Source: Seiridium cupressi
Lineage: Eukaryota; Ascomycota; Sordariomycetes; Amphisphaeriales; Sporocadaceae
Direction of reading: 5' to 3'
Length of the DNA stretch: 64,000 nucleotides
NCBI GenBank assembly: GCA_036674765.1
Contig: JARVKI010000016.1
Span: 310,001-374,000, forward strand
The notes under the pieces are model-generated. The model saw only the letters and a program-made list of their open reading frames with translations. It searched no databases and was not told the DNA's origin. Of this stretch, positions 1 through 10,288 are shown one piece after another. A program made the position numbers and the translations under genes. The first letter of the stretch is position 1; every line of letters begins with the position of its first letter.

Positions 1-423
1 TAGCTATTAAAGTAGAATGAAAATGTATCGTCTGCCCCGGAAAAGCTGAAGTAATCAGAGGTGTAGGTCAAAACATGCCTGGTCATGTGTGAAATATTGT
101 ACTTGTTTACCCCTGTCAGAATTCGAAGGCTCGCATCGCCGATTGGCAGTGTTATGCTAGGTGGGCATGCTATGGTAAGCTTTTAGGGATAAGCTCAAGC
201 CTAACAGGAAATCTAGCATAGCAAACGACGACCGCGTATTGCACACGACCAATGAAGGCGCTGCCGTAAACTGGAAGGTGCCATCATCAGAGAAGGAACA
301 ATCATGGTCGGGCAACCAAGTGCACCTAAAGGCTGCTGTCCCGCAAGTCGAAATTTCACATGACCAGTCCATTCCTGACACCAACCTCATATTCTCCCAC
401 CACTTTGCACTTATTTAGCAGGC
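1..423. other. Left-edge non-coding sequence
   Basis: I see no supportable gene here. An acceptor-like TTTAGCAG lies just before the ATG at 424, so an upstream exon of the following gene could sit in or beyond this stretch. I could not find a coding segment that joins in frame. Confidence 0.3.
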
Positions 424-1817
424 ATGGAGTCCTCGGAATTTTTGAAGTTACGTGTGGTCGAAAGAGATCACATCGTCATTAGATTTCCCGGCCAGGCCTA
501 TAAAGAGCTTCCCGTGAAGAGAACGCGTGACTTCCTTGTCCTACGCAAGACCCTGGAGGAGAACACGCGTCTGCTAAAGAAATACCCAGTAAGTCAGCAT
601 CGTACTCAGTTGGGCGCGCAGGTCGCTCATCGGTGAGCAAGTTCTGGCGGTAAAGAGCGTGTTTCCAACCAGGCCCATCGGCCTTGACTCCATGGTCGCG
701 ATAAACTCACAAATCATCCCTACGGGCAGTGGCAGCATTAGACAACCATACGTTGCCCTTCATCATACGACTTCTGACTTTCACGTTCGCAGGATGATAT
801 CGACGAAGCAGGCGTCCTTACATTGAACGATTCAAACATTGCCGCCGTCGAGCTCTGGAAGGAAAAGCTGCATGACCGATTAGTCAACCTAAGCACCTAC
901 AACATTGGCCATTGGTGGCACGCCGTTGCCTTCGGCCTAGACTACTGCAACGAGCCAGAGATCCTTGGCGAATGGTTCAGCGAGTGGCTCGCAAATGATG
1001 GTATCCGGGCCACGGCATACCAGAAGCTCGTTCCTGCATTCCATTTCCACTGCGTCGAGAACTTCGCGGAGATAACGAAGAACCAGGTCTACGGTGAGGT
1101 GGAGGCCATCGGTCGCAGACCTCCCGAGGGAGCTGAGCATCTGCATTGGCGAGTGAAATTCCCAGTCAAGATTCCCGGTGATATTCTTGGTGAGTACCTG
1201 AGCTTTCGTGGACGTTAAGATTACGACTTCTTCCGAGATAAACATTTGACATGATTGCAGATGACCTGCGTGCAGCCCATGAATCGACCAAAGAGCATTT
1301 AGCCGCTCTTTGGTTCGATCCTCCTGCCGATGTGGATGTGCACTGTAGCGATGTCGCCTGCCAAAACGCAGGCGAGTTTTTGTACTTCCGCTCCTTGCGT
1401 GACACTGGAATCTGGCCGATTCATAAGATATCGTACAGCCTGAGTTATTTGTTGGACCGATTTGCAAAGTTTTATTACATCTTCGACGAGGACACCGGCA
1501 ACCAGAAGCTCTGCAGCAAACATAGCACCCTGAAACGCGCCCGGTCGATCGAGGCTGTTGTGAGGCGTATGGTCGAGAACCTTCGGTACGAATTTGAGGG
1601 TCTCTGCCTGGACTGCATCAAGTACAGCAAGCTAGAAAGCTTCAATGATGACTACTGGAACCATCTATTAATCCGAGATTACAGTTACAACTGTTGCTGG
1701 GTTCATGGAGAGCGTACATGGTACTTTTCCTTCATGGCCCGCCCTGAAATCATCAAAAAGCTACAGGAGGCGCAGTATGAGAAAGAGAAAGAGGAGCAGC
1801 AGAAGCAGCAGCAATGA
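424..1817 (+). CDS. BTB-like fungal family protein with Cys/His-rich C-terminus
   Basis: Three exons: 424-588, 793-1189 and 1261-1817, giving 372 aa. Introns 589-792 and 1190-1260 have GTAAGT/GTGAGT donors and CAG acceptors and keep frame. The protein resembles a large, uncharacterised Aspergillus family. Its N-terminus is a reduced BTB-like part (LRVVERDHIVIRFPG), followed by a helical middle (WWHAVAFGLDY, ILGEWFSEWLA). The C-terminal half carries spaced cysteines and histidines (HCSDVAC, LCSKH, GLCLDC, YNCCWVHG) that could bind zinc, then an acidic/basic Gln-rich tail. Family likeness comes from recall of the motif pattern; zinc binding is inference. Members usually have a fuller BTB start, so the true N-terminus may lie upstream of 424. 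The molecular role is unknown. Confidence 0.75.
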
Positions 1818-2956
1818 GTGGTGAGTAACAGAATATGTGTTTTCCATGTCACAAGGGGTGGTTATAAGTATTGAGTACTCGAGGATGAATAGTACAAGAA
1901 AGAAATCTGGATTTCGAGGGAAATTCCTATTGCTCACAGAGACTTCCTTATTATTAATATAATGCTTATAAAAACCCGCGTGTTGTCTTCGATACTACGA
2001 CCTTGTAATTTCAACCACATTAAGCAGCTTGAACAGAGACTGTGCATCCCTCCGGGGGAGTAAATGCAAAGGTCACTTTCATGCAGAGAATTATTCAAGT
2101 TACCAATACCTTTGTCGGCCATAATGGTTATAATAATATAAATATGGATGAATTTATCCCCGAAATTCTGCGGCAAGTCCTATTTATTACTGCACCATTA
2201 GTACTAAGACAAATAAGTACAAGTCCAATATTTTAATCTCTATAAAGAAAACCGTATGAAGAAACTCCAATATCGGTTTACTTAGCCCTCCAACACCACT
2301 CATCACATCTGGCTACTAACGATCGCAAGAGATTGGGTTGGTGAGAAAGACATGACGGAGTCATGCCTCAGCGCGTGATACTCACCTGGACTTGGAATTG
2401 CTGTGAGTGTAATAACACCAATGTGGATCCGTGTTAGCACTAGAAAACTTGTTCTGGCCTGAAGCCAAACGGGGCTGCCTGCAACCAAACTATGTGCACT
2501 GCTTGCATCGTGAGACCGCATACCACCGCAAATGAAACGGTACACTCGGGCACAGTGCCTGGTAAGTAGTTCTAGTGCACTATGCTTAATCGTCACCCCG
2601 CAGGTCTACGGCAAACTACCCAGGTAGCCAGTAGGTATTAAGCTATGCGTCGACAAAAGAGCTCTTGCATTTACTAATTGTAATGACTTTGATTGGCTTT
2701 TCCCAACCTCGATTTTGCTTAAACGACACAAGCTTCAATTGTGGTGGACTTCACGCCGTTGTGTAGTTTCTAGCTAATGCAACTGCGTTTGAAGACATCT
2801 TGGGTGCGTTCAGGAGAATTGCAGTCGGAGCAATGGAGGCTAGTGTGCTCAGCAGCTGGCCGTTGCTGAGGACGGTCAGAGTAACGGTCATCCATCCGAC
2901 AGCTTGCCACCCTACATTGTACGTAACAAATGATTTTCAAGGATGCTCACAGACTT
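1818..2956. other. Intergenic, nothing identified
   Basis: This is AT-rich intergenic sequence after the BTB-like gene. Only short chance reading frames are present on either strand, with no recognisable motif. Confidence 0.5.
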
Positions 2957-3096
2957 ATAGCAAACGTAGCAAGAATAATAAATTATGGCAAATCTAGCAA
3001 GAATAATGAGTTATGGCAAACGTAGCAAGAATAATGAGTTATGGCAAATCTAGCAAGAATAATGAGTTATAGCAAAAGTTATTAAGAGTAATAACA
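2957..3096. repeat. 28-bp tandem repeat with alternating variants
   Basis: Four near-identical 28-bp units lie at 2957-2984, 2985-3012, 3013-3040 and 3041-3068, followed by a decayed fifth unit. Units 1 and 3 carry GCAAACGTAG while units 2 and 4 carry GCAAATCTAG, so the true period may be a 56-bp pair. The unit core is AGCAAGAATAATGAGTTATG. It lies in non-coding DNA upstream of the ATP synthase gene. Confidence 0.85.
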
Positions 3097-3645
3097 TCGC
3101 AAATTGAGGAGCGCAGGTGAGCTCGATATGCAGCCGATGCCGAAGTGAGCTGGAGTGGAGAGATACTGTGTTGTCACAGTAATTGGCACGGACCGGGACT
3201 GAATAGTTTCGGAACACGCTCTATTGCGGTGCGTGAGCAGTGTAGAATTCGAGCTGAACCAGTAAGGGAAATTATTGGGCAAATAACAGTCAGAATCGTT
3301 CACAAGAAATAGTGGTCCTTGTTGTCAGAAGTGTCACTAAGGCAGATTGGAAGTTGAAGAGAAAAGTCATTTGCACAGTTTGAGAAAGCACAGACCAGCA
3401 TCTCATCTGACAACAAGAGCTAGAAGAGGAGCCGGAAGGAACATTTCGGGCTTAGCGGGCGTGCTCGGGTCCACCTTTTCCCATTCCCCTTGGTGCTTCG
3501 TGAGAAACTTGCACTTCGCCTGGAAAAGTCCCAATTGCAAAACCTCAAGACCATTCTACCATTCCCCAATCTCCTCTCCCCATCAATTGCATCCCGCTGC
3601 AATTGATTCTCCCTTCTCCCAGAGGATCATATATACCTCGTTAAT
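3097..3645. other. Promoter and 5' leader region of ATP synthase alpha
   Basis: No gene is seen. The last 100 bp before the ATG at 3646 are pyrimidine-rich (CCCCAATCTCCTCTCCCC and similar), as is common for highly expressed fungal genes. Exact promoter elements cannot be assigned. Confidence 0.35.
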
Positions 3646-5939
3646 ATGTTCCGCAACGCCGTTCGTCAGTCCACGCGCGCCGTGAGCGCCATCTCTGCGT
3701 CGGGCAGAGTGCTTGCGGTAAGTCGACAGCTTCCTCAACCAATTCCATCCAACAACACATGCGACCGATCTCGATGCATCTCTACGACCATCCCCCAGCT
3801 CAATTGAGCTCTTCGGAGCGTTTTGATGGCCTCTCGGGAGCTGGGACAGCTGTGTTTTGGAGCTGTGCCTTCTTGTGTCGGACTTTCGGCTAACGTCAAC
3901 CTTCTGTTTTTCTGCAGGCACGAAATGCCGCACCCGCCGCCTTCAACGTCCAGACCCGATCATATGCTGAGGCCAAGGCCTCGCCCACCGAGGTTTCCTC
4001 CATCCTCGAGCAAAGAATCCGCGGTGTTTCTGAGGAGACAAACTTGGCCGAGACTGGCCGTGTCCTCTCTGTCGGGTATGTCAATACGCTACTACGAAAT
4101 GTCCCAGGTGGAGCCCGGAGTCGGGATTTTTCATCGCGCCAAACATTCGCCAGCCTCAACAACAGCAGCATGACTGCACAGCACAACATCAGCATGGGGT
4201 CATCATCATGGCTGGCATCATACGTCTCGAGCTTGGGTACTTTAATTGCGCACGAATTGCTGACTTTTGTCCTACAGAGATGGTATCGCCCGTGTGCACG
4301 GTATGGCCAACGTCCAGGCTGAGGAGCTGGTCGAGTACGTAACATCGCATCCTTCGACCTGAAGAAGACTCAATTGACGCCATACAGGTTCGCTTCCGGT
4401 GTCAAGGGAATGTGCATGAACTTGGAGGCCGGCCAGGTCGGTGTTGTGCTGTTCGGTTCCGATCGTCTGGTCAAGGAAGGTGAGACCGTCAAGCGTACCG
4501 GTGAAATTGTAAGTATCACCACCTCTGGTTGTGAAGCAGTCATCAGCTAACAATAGCCAGGTGGATGTCCCCGTCGGCCCTGAGCTGCTCGGCCGTGTCG
4601 TCGACGCTCTTGGCAACCCCATTGATGGAAAGGGCCCTCTCAACACCAAGGAGAAGCGCCGTGCCCAGCTCAAGGCCCCTGGTATCTTGCCCCGTCAGTC
4701 CGTCAACCAGCCCGTACAGACTGGTCTCAAGTCCGTCGATGCCATGGTTCCCATTGGCCGTGGTCAGCGTGAGTTGATCATTGGTGATCGTCAAACCGGA
4801 AAGACCGCTGTCGCCCTGGATGCCATGCTCAACCAGAAGCGATGGAACAACGGCAACGACGAGACCAAGAAGCTCTACTGTATCTACGTCGCCGTCGGTC
4901 AGAAGCGATCCACCGTCGCTCAGCTTGTCAAGACCCTTGAGGAGAACGACGCCATGAAGTACTCTATCATCGTTGCTGCCACCGCCTCCGAGGCCGCTCC
5001 CCTGCAGTACATCGCCCCCTTCACCGGAGGTACGTCGTTCCTTCCTGCTTCTTTTCAGAATGTCTATGAAAGAGTAGTTACTGACTCTGTCTAGCTTCGA
5101 TCGGTGAGTGGTTCAGAGATAATGGCAAGCACTCCCTGATCATCTACGACGATCTGTCTAAGCAGGCTGTTGCCTACCGTCAAATGTCTCTGCTGCTCCG
5201 TCGTCCTCCCGGACGTGAGGCTTACCCCGGTGACGTCTTCTACCTGCACTCTCGTCTCCTCGAGCGTGCCGCCAAGATGAACAGCAAGCTTGGCGGTGGT
5301 TCCATGACTGCCCTGCCCATCATTGAGACCCAGGGTGGTGATGTGTCCGCCTACATTCCTACCAACGTCATTTCCATCACTGATGGCCAGATCTTCTTGG
5401 AGTCCGAATTGTTCTACAAGGGTATCCGACCTGCCATCAACGTCGGTCTGTCTGTCTCTCGTGTCGGTTCCGCTGCTCAACTCAAGGCCATGAAGCAAGT
5501 CGCTGGTTCGCTCAAGCTCTTCTTGGCCCAGTACCGTGAGGTTGCCGCTTTCGCCCAGTTCGGTTCCGATTTGGATGCTTCCACCAAGCAGACCCTGAGC
5601 CGTGGTGAGCGTGTAAGTGCTAATCATCCCGCATAATTGTTTTGATTGAAAGATGGCTAATCTGATTGTCTACAGTTGACCGAGCTCCTCAAGCAGAAGC
5701 AGTACTCTCCCATGGCCGTCAACGAGATGGTTCCTCTTATCTACGCTGGTGTCAACGGTCACCTGGACAGCGTCCCGGTCGCCAAGATCCTGCAGTGGGA
5801 GGCCGACTTCCTGTCCCACCTCCGAACCAACGAGTCGGACCTCATTGCCACCATTGACAAGGAGGGTGCCCTTAGCAAGGACCTCGAGCAAAGACTGAAG
5901 GACGTTGTTCAGAGCTTCACCAAGAGCTTCGTCTCATAA
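3646..5939 (+). CDS. atp1: Mitochondrial F1 ATP synthase alpha subunit
   Basis: Seven exons: 3646-3717, 3918-4075, 4278-4334, 4388-4508, 4561-5029, 5095-5612 and 5676-5939, giving 552 aa, the usual fungal length. All introns have GT..AG ends and restore frame. The product is the alpha subunit of the F1 catalytic head in the mitochondrial matrix. The N-terminus is a basic, acid-free presequence ([14 protein letters not shown]). The beta-barrel segment runs through [10 protein letters not shown] and [13 protein letters not shown]. The Walker A motif GDRQTGKT is near residues 211-218, and the ATP synthase signature [14 protein letters not shown] is in exon 6. The C-terminal helical domain ends in the expected place. 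Exon 3 is only 57 nt. No missing or altered key residue was noticed. Confidence 0.97.
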
Positions 5940-6240
5940 ACGCACCGCATATAGGTGTAATGCAACCACTAGATAATGATCAGTAGAGAGAGAACGGGGG
6001 AATTCTGTCTATACTTGAGCCGTCAATTGGTGGGGACCTGTTTCTCTTAAGAGGCGAGGTGTGTACGTCGTCGGGTGCTGGAAAGTGAGGAGATGGGTTG
6101 AGTTGAGGGAAAATACCCCGGTTCAGCCATTGTAAAATAGAGCCAAAAACTCAAGAGCACTCGATTCCCTTTGTCCGTTAAATACTGGAAGTCTTTTCAT
6201 CCTGCACACAATCCCGTAATAACTGCTGAGCCGATACTGA
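5940..6240. other. 3' flank of atp1
   Basis: This is the 3' UTR and downstream sequence of ATP synthase alpha. No gene or clear terminator structure was recognised. Confidence 0.4.
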
Positions 6241-6500
6241 TGATAAACGATCCATTCTCGGATAATTCGGACGAAGACGGTGGCCACGACACCACATTCG
6301 ATGGCTCTGTTAGCGGGAAGGTTCGGATTACTACGACGGCTATAAATCTAATATAGAAGATTAGATAGTGTTAATGACAACGATTTGTTTTCGAATAATT
6401 CGGACGACAAAGATGGTAACTATGATAAAGACGGCAGCTATGGCGAAAACGGTGGCTGCGATATTATATTCGATGGCTTTATTAAAAAGGAAGGTTTGGA
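6241..6500. repeat. Diverged direct duplication with C-to-T bias
   Basis: Two related segments lie at about 6241-6327 and 6372-6500. They share blocks such as ATAATTCGGACGA and TTCGATGGCT. The second copy has an extra ~40 bp in the middle. Differences are mostly C to T or G to A (for example GACACCACATTC in copy 1 against GATATTATATTC in copy 2). Both could once have encoded an Asp/Asn/Gly-rich peptide, but neither is open for long. Confidence 0.6.
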
Positions 6501-6702
6501 AAAATATATTAAATTTGAATAATTATTACGGTACGAAAAGTCTCGCAGGTCGATTGCTAAAACGCGTAGTGAAGTCTATAAAACTAGGTAGTAATTGTCA
6601 CAATCTTAAAGTGAGTATTTCCAGTAGTAAAAGCTTATCTTTTCTACCTAACGGAAAGTAACTTCTAGAAATAGCAGTTAAGAGGTGGGATCTGCCAGTC
6701 GG

Positions 6703-6883
6703 TGTCACGGATCAAGAGGGTCACAAAGGCTGAGCTCAAAGGTGCCCCATGAATTGTGTAAAATACAAAAGCTGAGGAGCTGGAATTAAGCTCCGAGCTC
6801 CCACCTAGATACTCTAAGCTGTCAGCTGGCAAAAACAGCTGCCAGCAGCTGTCAACGGCTGGAGCTAGCGCCTGTCCGTGACA
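6703..6883. mobile_element. MITE-like element, copy 1 (181 bp)
   Basis: A short non-coding element bounded by inverted ends TGTCACGG and CCGTGACA. It is flanked by GTCGG on the left and GTCAG on the right, a candidate 5-bp target-site duplication with one mismatch. The interior (ACAAAAGCTGAGGAGCTGG, TACTCTAAGCTG, GCTAGCGCC) matches the element at 28224-28401. It has no coding capacity, so it would have been moved in trans. The transposase family is not identifiable from the ends alone. Confidence 0.85.
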
Positions 6884-7130
6884 GTCAGCTAGCTTACTGT
6901 AACAAGCACAACAAGTGCCCCCCTCCCTTATAAACAAAAGATTGGCATCCTCGCCTGTTGCTTTCCATGACCCGGCTCAATCCCAGGCTTGAGTATCATT
7001 GTCATTAATTACATTCCTAAGTCATCCATATCATAAAACCCTTTGTCGCAATCCTACGTTCGTAGGTGTCCATGCTACTAATTGCAATGCAGAAGTCAAT
7101 CGCGTCGTTACGATGGGGAAGCCGCTCATC
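6884..7130. other. Short intergenic stretch
   Basis: The flank between the MITE-like element and the broken coiled-coil gene. Nothing was identified. Confidence 0.4.
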
Positions 7131-8172
7131 TTAGATGCCCGTCAATACGTCTTGGTTCTCCAGACTCAAGTCGCCATTCTCCTTCTCTCCTGTTTCGGCA
7201 GGGGTAGCAGTCTTGTCGCCGGTCTTGGGATCGCCAGTGGCGGCCGTAGCATCTACGTCATCCGCTACCTTTTCGGAAGAGCCCTCGAGTTTGGCCATCC
7301 GGCCGTCCATGATCTTAAGTTGATCAGCGAAATAGAGCTCCTTCTCCTCCCTAGCTTTGCTTATGGCATTAACCTTATCGTTCAGGTTACAATGGCGGTG
7401 GTAAGGTCCTCAAGTTTGGCGAGGAGCTTGTCGTTGGCCGCCTTTTGCTTGACTTCACTGGCTTTGAACTTTGCCTTCATTTCGGCGCGCATAGCAGTGA
7501 ATTTGGCATCCATGTCAAGCCGGATTTTCTTTGCATCGACGTTCTCGTTGACCAAGGTGACCTCCTTAGGAGCCGCCTTGCGCTTGCGAGAATTGGCCGT
7601 ATTGGCAACCGGAGCACCCGCCAGCGGCCGATCTAGCAGCCTCTCTGTCCTGAGGTTGGCTACCGCGTTTTGCAGATTGAGCATGCTACCACTGACATTG
7701 TCGGCCTGGGTGATGTTGAGAATGTCAGCAGGTATAGGATCGCCATCCTCATCCCCATCCCCATCGGGTATATCTGGATCAGAATCCCATCCATTCCGTA
7801 CGCGGATGGCGGTCTGTACGACCTGTTGGTAGGTCCCTTGTGAGCTGTAAATTTTCGGATTGGTCGAAACAGCTGGAAAAGTGGTGTCCGTGTCAAATCC
7901 GGCGTTTTGGCGGCGTGGAGGGTAAAATTTTGACGATCTGCGTGGTGCCAGCCAGATCTGGGTTGCGGGGAGGTAATTTTTGGTATGTATGATCGAAGCT
8001 GGAGGTGGTGGCCTGCCAGTTCTGGTGTGATTTTTGGTGTTTTCGAAGCTGGTGAGCTCGAAGAGCCAAGATCGATGGGTATGGGGGGTGCCGGCGTGGA
8101 TGGAGAGATCCAGGGTGCAGCAGAAGCTGTGAGCGTGATGATGGTGATAACCTCAAAAAAAAGAGGGCTCAT
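7131..8172 (-). pseudogene. Degraded coiled-coil protein gene, unknown family
   Basis: On the minus strand an open segment ending in a stop near 7382 encodes a Lys/Ala-rich, probably coiled-coil stretch (DAKFTAMRAEMKAKFKAS). It starts upstream of the ATG at 7684, since the same frame runs back through TAIRVRNGWDSDPDIPDG. Just after TTAIVT a one-base shift is needed to continue into DKVNAISKAREEKELYFAD, which ends at the stop 7131-7133. Further upstream, a Pro/Ser-rich segment beginning at an ATG at 8172 is in another frame. The continuous sense across frames suggests one gene broken by small indels, though introns cannot be excluded. The function is not recognised. The compositional style resembles dispersed repetitive fungal genes. 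Confidence 0.45.
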
Positions 8173-8229
8173 AACCTGATGGGCACTCAATATGGGGAAC
8201 GGATGTGTATTGAGTGGTCTTCGATGGGT

Positions 8230-8274
8230 GAGAAGCTGAAGCTGGAGAAACTGAAGCTGGAGAAACTGAAACTG
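8230..8274. repeat. 15-bp tandem repeat, three copies
   Basis: Three consecutive 15-bp units of GAGAAACTGAAGCTG type with one or two substitutions. They lie directly upstream (minus-strand sense) of the degraded coiled-coil gene. Confidence 0.8.
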
Positions 8275-9099
8275 GAGGTAAATTGATTGAAGATTTAATT
8301 TTTGAATTAATAAACCCTTCGAGTTTTTAAACTTTAAAAATGTATACAATCATGTCAAACAGTTGGCAGAGTAGTTGCCATAAAATTAGACCACCCTGGA
8401 TTATATTCTAGTACGTTTTTAGCGGGTGGTATGATCCTCTTACTTTTAACCCGTATAACTTCACCAAAAATTCTTCTAAAATAAAATTAAAACTAATATA
8501 TAAATAGTTAAGTTATATTTATATAACATTATAAGTTGAAGCTTTAAAAGACTGTTGCGTTGTGGCAAACATATAAGTAAAGTTGGTATGTTTTGGTAGT
8601 CTCCAAGGCAGTGGCCGAATTTTTATGGCAACGATTCTGGTTGGGTAGCAGTCAGATCGCATGTGTGTTCTAATCACTTTTGCTGTGGTCTGCCACCTGC
8701 GACTCAGCTGCGAAGTAGGCGGCTGGCATTCGACAAATTATAGCTCTCTCAATGGAGCTCCATAACTAAGCTCATGATGTCACTTTGATGAAACCCTACA
8801 AATCGGACCAAAAGCTCCAGTCAATAGACCATTACCCGCGACTTATGACGAGCTGATCGAAAGATTAAACAGTGAATTAAAGTAAAACTACAACTTGAGT
8901 AGCCGAAACTATTCCCCTATCATTTCTTCCAAGACAACATTGCCCAGCTCGCGAATCACGGAGAATCTTGCCCCGCCATCCAGCTGTCGTTGCCCACTCC
9001 ACCACATTTGCTGAGCGTCTGCTTAGAACTGTAATAGCAGGAACGAAGAACCAGCACCGCGTTCCCTAAGCGGCTCCCAGGCCTACTTTGATTACTCAA
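8275..9099. other. AT-rich intergenic
   Basis: Strongly AT-rich to about 8,560, then mixed composition up to the NAD(P)HX dehydratase start. No gene was identified. Confidence 0.4.
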
Positions 9100-10288
9100 A
9101 TGAGTTCCGAATCTCTGGAGATGTCGTCCGCCACGCGAGAGATCCTTGGCAAGGTGCGCCAAATGGTGCCGCCGATGCTGGAGAAATTCCACAAAGGTAC
9201 ACTCCGGATCACCGCGTCAAGTAGAATCTTATACTGAACCAAATACACAGGACAGTTAGGCCGAGTAGCTGTGATTGGGGGTAGCGTGGATTATACAGGT
9301 GCGCCGTACTTCTCGGCTATGGCCAGTGCCAAGTTGGGCGCCGACATGGTACGTTATTCGTGTGCCCCGTCCTCGAGCACGGATTTGCTGACCATCCAAG
9401 TCCCATGTGATCTGCACACCCGGTGCTGCGAGTGTCATCAAGACCTACAGCCCCAACCTCATGGTACACCCTCTGATGCGGCAATCACCACCGCCCAACT
9501 CCGGGAAGCTTCCGGCTAGCGACACAGATCCCGAAGAGATCTCCAAGGACATCATCGACATGCTCTCACGCCTCCACGTGCTAGTGGTTGGTCCCGGACT
9601 GGGGCGTGACCCGCTGATGCACCAGACTCTTGCCAAGGTTCTCGCCGAGGCTCGCAAGAAGAAGATGCCTGTGGTGATGGACGCCGACTCGCTCGGTCTC
9701 GTGCAGTCGAATCCGGAACTGGTCATCGGCTGGAAGGAAGTCGTACTGACGCCAAACGTCGTCGAGTTCGGTCGTCTGCAGAAGGCGCTCAAGATGGACG
9801 AGAGCGAGTTCGAGGGCAAGTCCGAGACGGCCAAGGTCGAGGCGCTGAGCAAGGCGCTCGGAGGCGTCGCCATCGTCCAGAAGGGCGGTAAGGACTTTAT
9901 CTCAAATGGAGACAACACGCTAGTCGTGGACCTGGAGGGTGGTCTGAAGCGAAGTGGTGGCCAGGGCGATACGCTAACTGGAAGCATTGCGACATTTTTG
10001 GCCTGGCGGAATGCCTATCTCGAGGGACTGTGGGACCATGGCAATAAGCTGAATGAGAGTGAAATGCTGAGCCTGGCGGCTTTTGGTGGTGCTGCTATTA
10101 CTCGGGTAAGTCTTGTTTGGAAACATCCCTATACGCTATCACATGATATACTAATTGTTGTACAGGAGTGCTCGAGACGAGCCTTCCAGAAGAAGGGTCG
10201 CAGCTTGCAGGCTAGTGATCTGACGGAGGAGGTTCACCCCTCGTTTCTGGCCCTGTTCGGGGAGAACGAGCCGGATTCTAAGCTTTGA
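9100..10288 (+). CDS. ATP-dependent NAD(P)H-hydrate dehydratase
   Basis: Four exons: 9100-9196, 9251-9348, 9401-10105 and 10166-10288, giving 340 aa, close to yeast YKL151C. The enzyme repairs damaged NADH/NADPH hydrates by ATP-driven dehydration. It is a ribokinase-like fold protein of the YjeF C-terminal (CARKD) family, cytosolic or mitochondrial. Seen in sequence: the start of the nucleotide fold ([16 protein letters not shown]), [37 protein letters not shown], and the catalytic/ATP motif [11 protein letters not shown] with its essential Asp. No presequence is obvious. The ATG at 9100 is used because it opens the only frame that joins to the [11 protein letters not shown] exon. Exon 3 starts after CAAG at 9400 and restores the conserved SHVIC. 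Confidence 0.93.
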
